Below are positions 31,624 through 33,919 of a stretch of 33,919 bases of DNA, one piece after another. The DNA comes from an uncultured Denitrobacterium sp. (GTDB lineage Bacteria > Actinomycetota > Coriobacteriia > Coriobacteriales > Eggerthellaceae), in assembly GCA_905236045.1 (NCBI GenBank), contig CAJOOG010000003.1, forward strand, positions 1-33,919, written 5' to 3'. The notes beneath the pieces were generated by a model. It saw only the letters and a list, made by a program, of their open reading frames with translations. It was not told where the DNA came from and did not search any database. The translations under genes and the position numbers were made by a program. Numbering within the stretch: position 1 is the first letter of the stretch; each line of letters begins with the position of its first letter.

Positions 31624-32724
31624 CTATGCCAAAGCTTGCTCTTCATCGGAAATGTCGGACTCGCTGGCATCTCGGCTCGTGCCCTCGCCATGCAGCATGT
31701 CCTGCAGCGTTTCCAACGCCTCGGTGTAGTCGAATCCCGCGCTCATCCCGAACGTCTCGTAAGGCAGGTCGTACACGCGACCCTCCTTCACGGCATCGAA
31801 ATGCTTCCAGATGTCGTTGGTTTGGAATTCGTCATCGAACATCTGCTTGACCTGGTCGGGCAGGGCATGCGATGCACGCAGGATGATGTCGGGTTCCTTG
31901 GTCTTCATGTCCTCGGTGTTCACGGTCAAAAACTCCTCGGAGGACCCGGCGTAGACGTTTTCGCCGCCGGCCAACTCCACCAGGTTGCCCACATAGGAGT
32001 TCTCCGTCGCGATAACGTAGCTGCCGGGAAGGCCCATGAGGATGAGCACCTTCGGATGTCCCTTGGAAGCATTGCGTTCCTGGTAGTCGCGGTAGAAGTC
32101 GGTAAATTCATCCACCAGCTCCTGGGCCTGCTCTTCGCGGTCGAAGATTTCGCCCATCTCCTGGATGGAGCGGTAGAAGCCCTGCACGCTCTTGAGATTC
32201 AGGAAGGCGTAATCGGTGCCCACCGCCTCGTATTTGGGCTCCAGGTCGCTCTTCAGGCTGACGGGGCTCAGGACCCAGTCGGGTGCGAGGGAACCCACGA
32301 TCTCCATGTCGGGGCTCATCGGTGCGCCCACCACCGCGACATCCGCGTAACGTTCCGGCGTATCGAACAGGTCGCTCTGGCTGACACCCACCAAATCCAG
32401 CTCCAGCCTGTCGCAGATGTCCACGACTGCGGGGGAAGTGGCGATGATGCGCGGGGCGCGGCCGAGCTCCTGCACCTTCTGCTTGGCGATGACGACGCCC
32501 GCTTTCTCGTTGGGGTCGTCGATGTCCAACATAGAGGACACGTCGCCCGCGATGACGGCCGTGCTCGTGGTGCTCTGCGAGCTGTCACACGCACAGAGGA
32601 GGGCCATGCAGCAGGCCAGGAGGGCGAGCAGGGTGAACGCCGCGAGCCGGCGCCGCAGGCGGGCGGGGCAGGCGGCAGGCGGCCGCTGCGGGCGCTGCAA
32701 GTACTTCACGTCAGCGCAGCTCAT
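31624..32724 (-). CDS. isdE: IsdE-like haem-binding lipoprotein
   Basis: 366 aa. A lipoprotein signal sequence ends in the lipobox LLCAC, with lipid-bearing Cys46. The mature part is a type III binding protein close to Staphylococcus aureus IsdE: it shares HPKVLILMG, the PGSY turn, LAGGENV, NTED, PDIILR and NDIWKHF. The two haem ligands of IsdE have counterparts: Met136 in GAPMSPD and His286 in RASHALP. This makes haem, not a siderophore, the likely ligand. The ATG at 32724 has AGGAG seven bases upstream and overlaps the end of the Shp-like gene by 14 bases. It should sit outside the membrane, take haem from the Shp-like protein and hand it to the permease. Confidence 0.9.
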   Translation of the reverse strand: MSCADVKYLQRPQRPPAACPARLRRRLAAFTLLALLACCMALLCACDSSQSTTSTAVIAGDVSSMLDIDDPNEKAGVVIAKQKVQELGRAPRIIATSPAVVDICDRLELDLVGVSQSDLFDTPERYADVAVVGAPMSPDMEIVGSLAPDWVLSPVSLKSDLEPKYEAVGTDYAFLNLKSVQGFYRSIQEMGEIFDREEQAQELVDEFTDFYRDYQERNASKGHPKVLILMGLPGSYVIATENSYVGNLVELAGGENVYAGSSEEFLTVNTEDMKTKEPDIILRASHALPDQVKQMFDDEFQTNDIWKHFDAVKEGRVYDLPYETFGMSAGFDYTEALETLQDMLHGEGTSRDASESDISDEEQALA

Positions 32725-33730
32725 CGGGGTACTCCTGACCGTAGTCGTCCGGATCGCTTCCGCCTATGCGATTCCAGTTGCGGCGGAACAGATAGACGAT
32801 GAGGCTGGCAATGGCCATAAGGACCATGCCCGAGACGACGATGGAGCCGACGATGACGCCTGCGATTTGAACGGTATCCGCCCGAGACAGCCAGCCGCTC
32901 CCCGAATCGGCCCCGGAAGAATCGTCCGTCTGGGTCGCTTCGCCATCCGGCGTGGTCGACAGATCCAGCCCCTGCGCTTCGGACAGGCCCGCTCCCTCGA
33001 TGTCGGCGGCCTCGGTGGAACTCGAGCTCGAAGAGCTGATGGAGGTGCCCGAGGACGACTCTTGGGAGCTGTCCGAAGAGGAACCGGAACTCGTGGAGGA
33101 GCCCGTTGAAGCCCCCGCGGAGGCGCCATTCTGCGAGACTTCCGTTACCATGGTGGCCACGAAGCCATCGGGGGCTCCCGCCGCCAAGTCGGTCGGATAG
33201 CAATAGCACACCACATCGCGGCCCATTTGTCCCACGTAGAACGAGACACGCACCACCGATTGCCGCGCGGGCAGCTGGATGCAGACATCGTTGGTGGTAC
33301 CCAGCTTGTCGCTGCCCTGCTGCGTTACACCCGATGCGGCGTCGGACCAACTATCGGCCCCCCATTCCTGCGCCTGGAAGGAGTAATTGCCGGTCTGGTC
33401 GATCATGCTCAGACGGATGGTGAGGAAATAGAGGTCGTCGTCGGTGATCTCCATCATGCCGGCCGTATTGATACAGCTTTCCACCATGCCCTGCCCCGTC
33501 GCCTTACCCGAGCTTCCGCCGGCGTCCTCGATGACGCCGGTGACGGGATGCTCGTAGGCGGGCACTACAGTGCAGCTGTAGACCGTCCCCGACACGCCGA
33601 GCGCCGTGGCGGGGCAGGCTAGAAGCGCCAGCGCCGAGAATGCCGCGTCGAGGAGGAGGGCGGCGAGGAGGATGCGGACCTTTCCGCGGGCGAGCGAAGC
33701 GGAATGCGACATAGACCAACGCGGCGTCAT
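32711..33730 (-). CDS. Shp-like haem-binding surface protein with C-terminal membrane anchor
   Basis: 339 aa. A signal peptide (about 1-45) precedes one extracellular domain (about 48-185) that resembles streptococcal Shp: YSCTVVPAYEHPVTG, EDAGG, GQGMVES, NYSFQAQ and GQMGRDVV. Shp binds haem through two Met; the matching residues here are Met82 (GQGM) and Met169 (GQMG). The domain has five Cys (53, 86, 150, 175, 177), unusual for this fold. A Ser/Gly/Asp-rich stalk (about 195-285) leads to one membrane helix (288-318) and a basic tail. LLAC in the signal peptide could also be a lipobox. The ATG at 33730 has GGAAGG upstream and overlaps the previous stop by one base (TGATG). It probably captures haem and passes it to the IsdE-like protein. 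Confidence 0.8.
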   Translation of the reverse strand: MTPRWSMSHSASLARGKVRILLAALLLDAAFSALALLACPATALGVSGTVYSCTVVPAYEHPVTGVIEDAGGSSGKATGQGMVESCINTAGMMEITDDDLYFLTIRLSMIDQTGNYSFQAQEWGADSWSDAASGVTQQGSDKLGTTNDVCIQLPARQSVVRVSFYVGQMGRDVVCYCYPTDLAAGAPDGFVATMVTEVSQNGASAGASTGSSTSSGSSSDSSQESSSGTSISSSSSSSTEAADIEGAGLSEAQGLDLSTTPDGEATQTDDSSGADSGSGWLSRADTVQIAGVIVGSIVVSGMVLMAIASLIVYLFRRNWNRIGGSDPDDYGQEYPDELR

Positions 33731-33919
33731 CAGAAAATCCTTCCGCGACGACGAATGATGCGCAGGGCGCCCAGCACGACCCCGATGGAGATGGGCGTGC
33801 CCACGACTGCGGGGATATGGTTCTTCAGCGGGGGCTCTTTGGCCGCCGCCGTAGTGGCGGTGGTGGTCGCAAGCCCGTCGCCATCGGCATCGGAGGCCGC
33901 AGAGTCGGACGAGGCGGAC
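33730..33919 (-). CDS. C-terminal end of a membrane-anchored surface protein, 5' part outside the window
   Basis: Only the last 62 residues are visible. They show a Ser/Asp/Ala-rich and Thr-rich stalk, then one hydrophobic segment (PAVVGTPISIGVVLGALRII) and the basic end RRRGRIF. This is the same stalk, helix and Arg-rich tail plan as the next gene. The TGA overlaps the ATG of the Shp-like gene by one base, so it belongs to the same operon. It is probably another haem-binding or haem-relay surface protein, but no binding domain can be seen in the window, so the function is inferred only from the position. Confidence 0.7.
   Translation of the reverse strand, partial: SASSDSAASDADGDGLATTTATTAAAKEPPLKNHIPAVVGTPISIGVVLGALRIIRRRGRIF

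Noticed and set aside
30564-32724. Siderophore or cobalamin uptake system
   Set aside because: The binding protein has the IsdE haem ligands and close IsdE-like blocks, and it lies beside a Shp-like protein. Not fully excluded.
1-33919. CRISPR arrays, insertion sequences, phage genes, attachment sites, replication origin
   Set aside because: No regular spaced repeats, transposase or integrase motifs, or DnaA-box clusters were seen.

Overview
This window is bacterial chromosome of high G+C (visibly above 60%), with no phage, transposon or CRISPR signature. The gene content points to an anaerobic actinobacterium of the Coriobacteriia, most like the Eggerthellaceae. The evidence is an NRAMP-related Mg2+ transporter of the type characterised in Eggerthella lenta, an archaeal-type IMP cyclohydrolase beside a stand-alone AICAR transformylase, a group 3b-like NiFe hydrogenase, and the order pyrH-frr-uppS-cdsA-dxr. 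The assignment is inference from gene families, not from a marker gene.

Left part (1-6660, minus strand). A four-gene hydrogenase operon (Fe-S beta, flavin gamma, small delta, large alpha; 6159 down to 2240) is followed by gltA (citrate synthase) and a cut-off ispE. The large hydrogenase subunit stops exactly at the last His of its DPCxxCxxH motif. A tRNA-Arg(ACG) with its own promoter and terminator lies upstream of the operon, pointing the same way.

Middle part (6660-15550). A plus-strand operon holds a PRC/MgtE_N/CBS protein with one membrane segment, an NRAMP-related Mg2+ transporter, queF and a DUF1653 protein. The first two look like a Mg2+ sensor and transporter pair. A membrane J-domain gene on the minus strand, probably translated from a leaderless mRNA, is divergent from a small membrane protein. 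hisS and aspS follow, each with its own -10 box. About 220 bases of A+T-richer non-coding DNA separate aspS from a good intrinsic terminator.

Plus-strand housekeeping part (15550-25261). An M20 amidohydrolase (minus) is divergent from an HtrA-type membrane serine protease. Then come pyrH, frr, uppS, cdsA and dxr (nucleotide, translation, undecaprenyl, phospholipid and MEP isoprenoid functions). dxr is followed by a two-gene purine unit (purO-like IMP cyclohydrolase and purV-like AICAR transformylase). A clear ZTP/ZMP riboswitch lies in the leader of that unit, so the substrate of the second enzyme (AICAR = ZMP) is the expected ligand of the RNA.

Right part (25371-33919, minus strand). One tightly packed operon looks like a haem acquisition system: a cut-off surface protein, a Shp-like haem-binding surface protein, an IsdE-type haem-binding lipoprotein, an IsdF/FecCD-type permease, an ATPase fused to a DUF454/YbaN membrane domain, and two exporter-fold ABC half-transporters of CydD/CydC type. 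Its promoter lies outside the window. The ATPase-DUF454 fusion and the CydDC-like pair inside an Isd/Shp-type haem operon are the least ordinary features here, along with the ZTP riboswitch-purO-purV unit, the tailless hydrogenase large subunit and the MgtE-sensor/NRMT pair.
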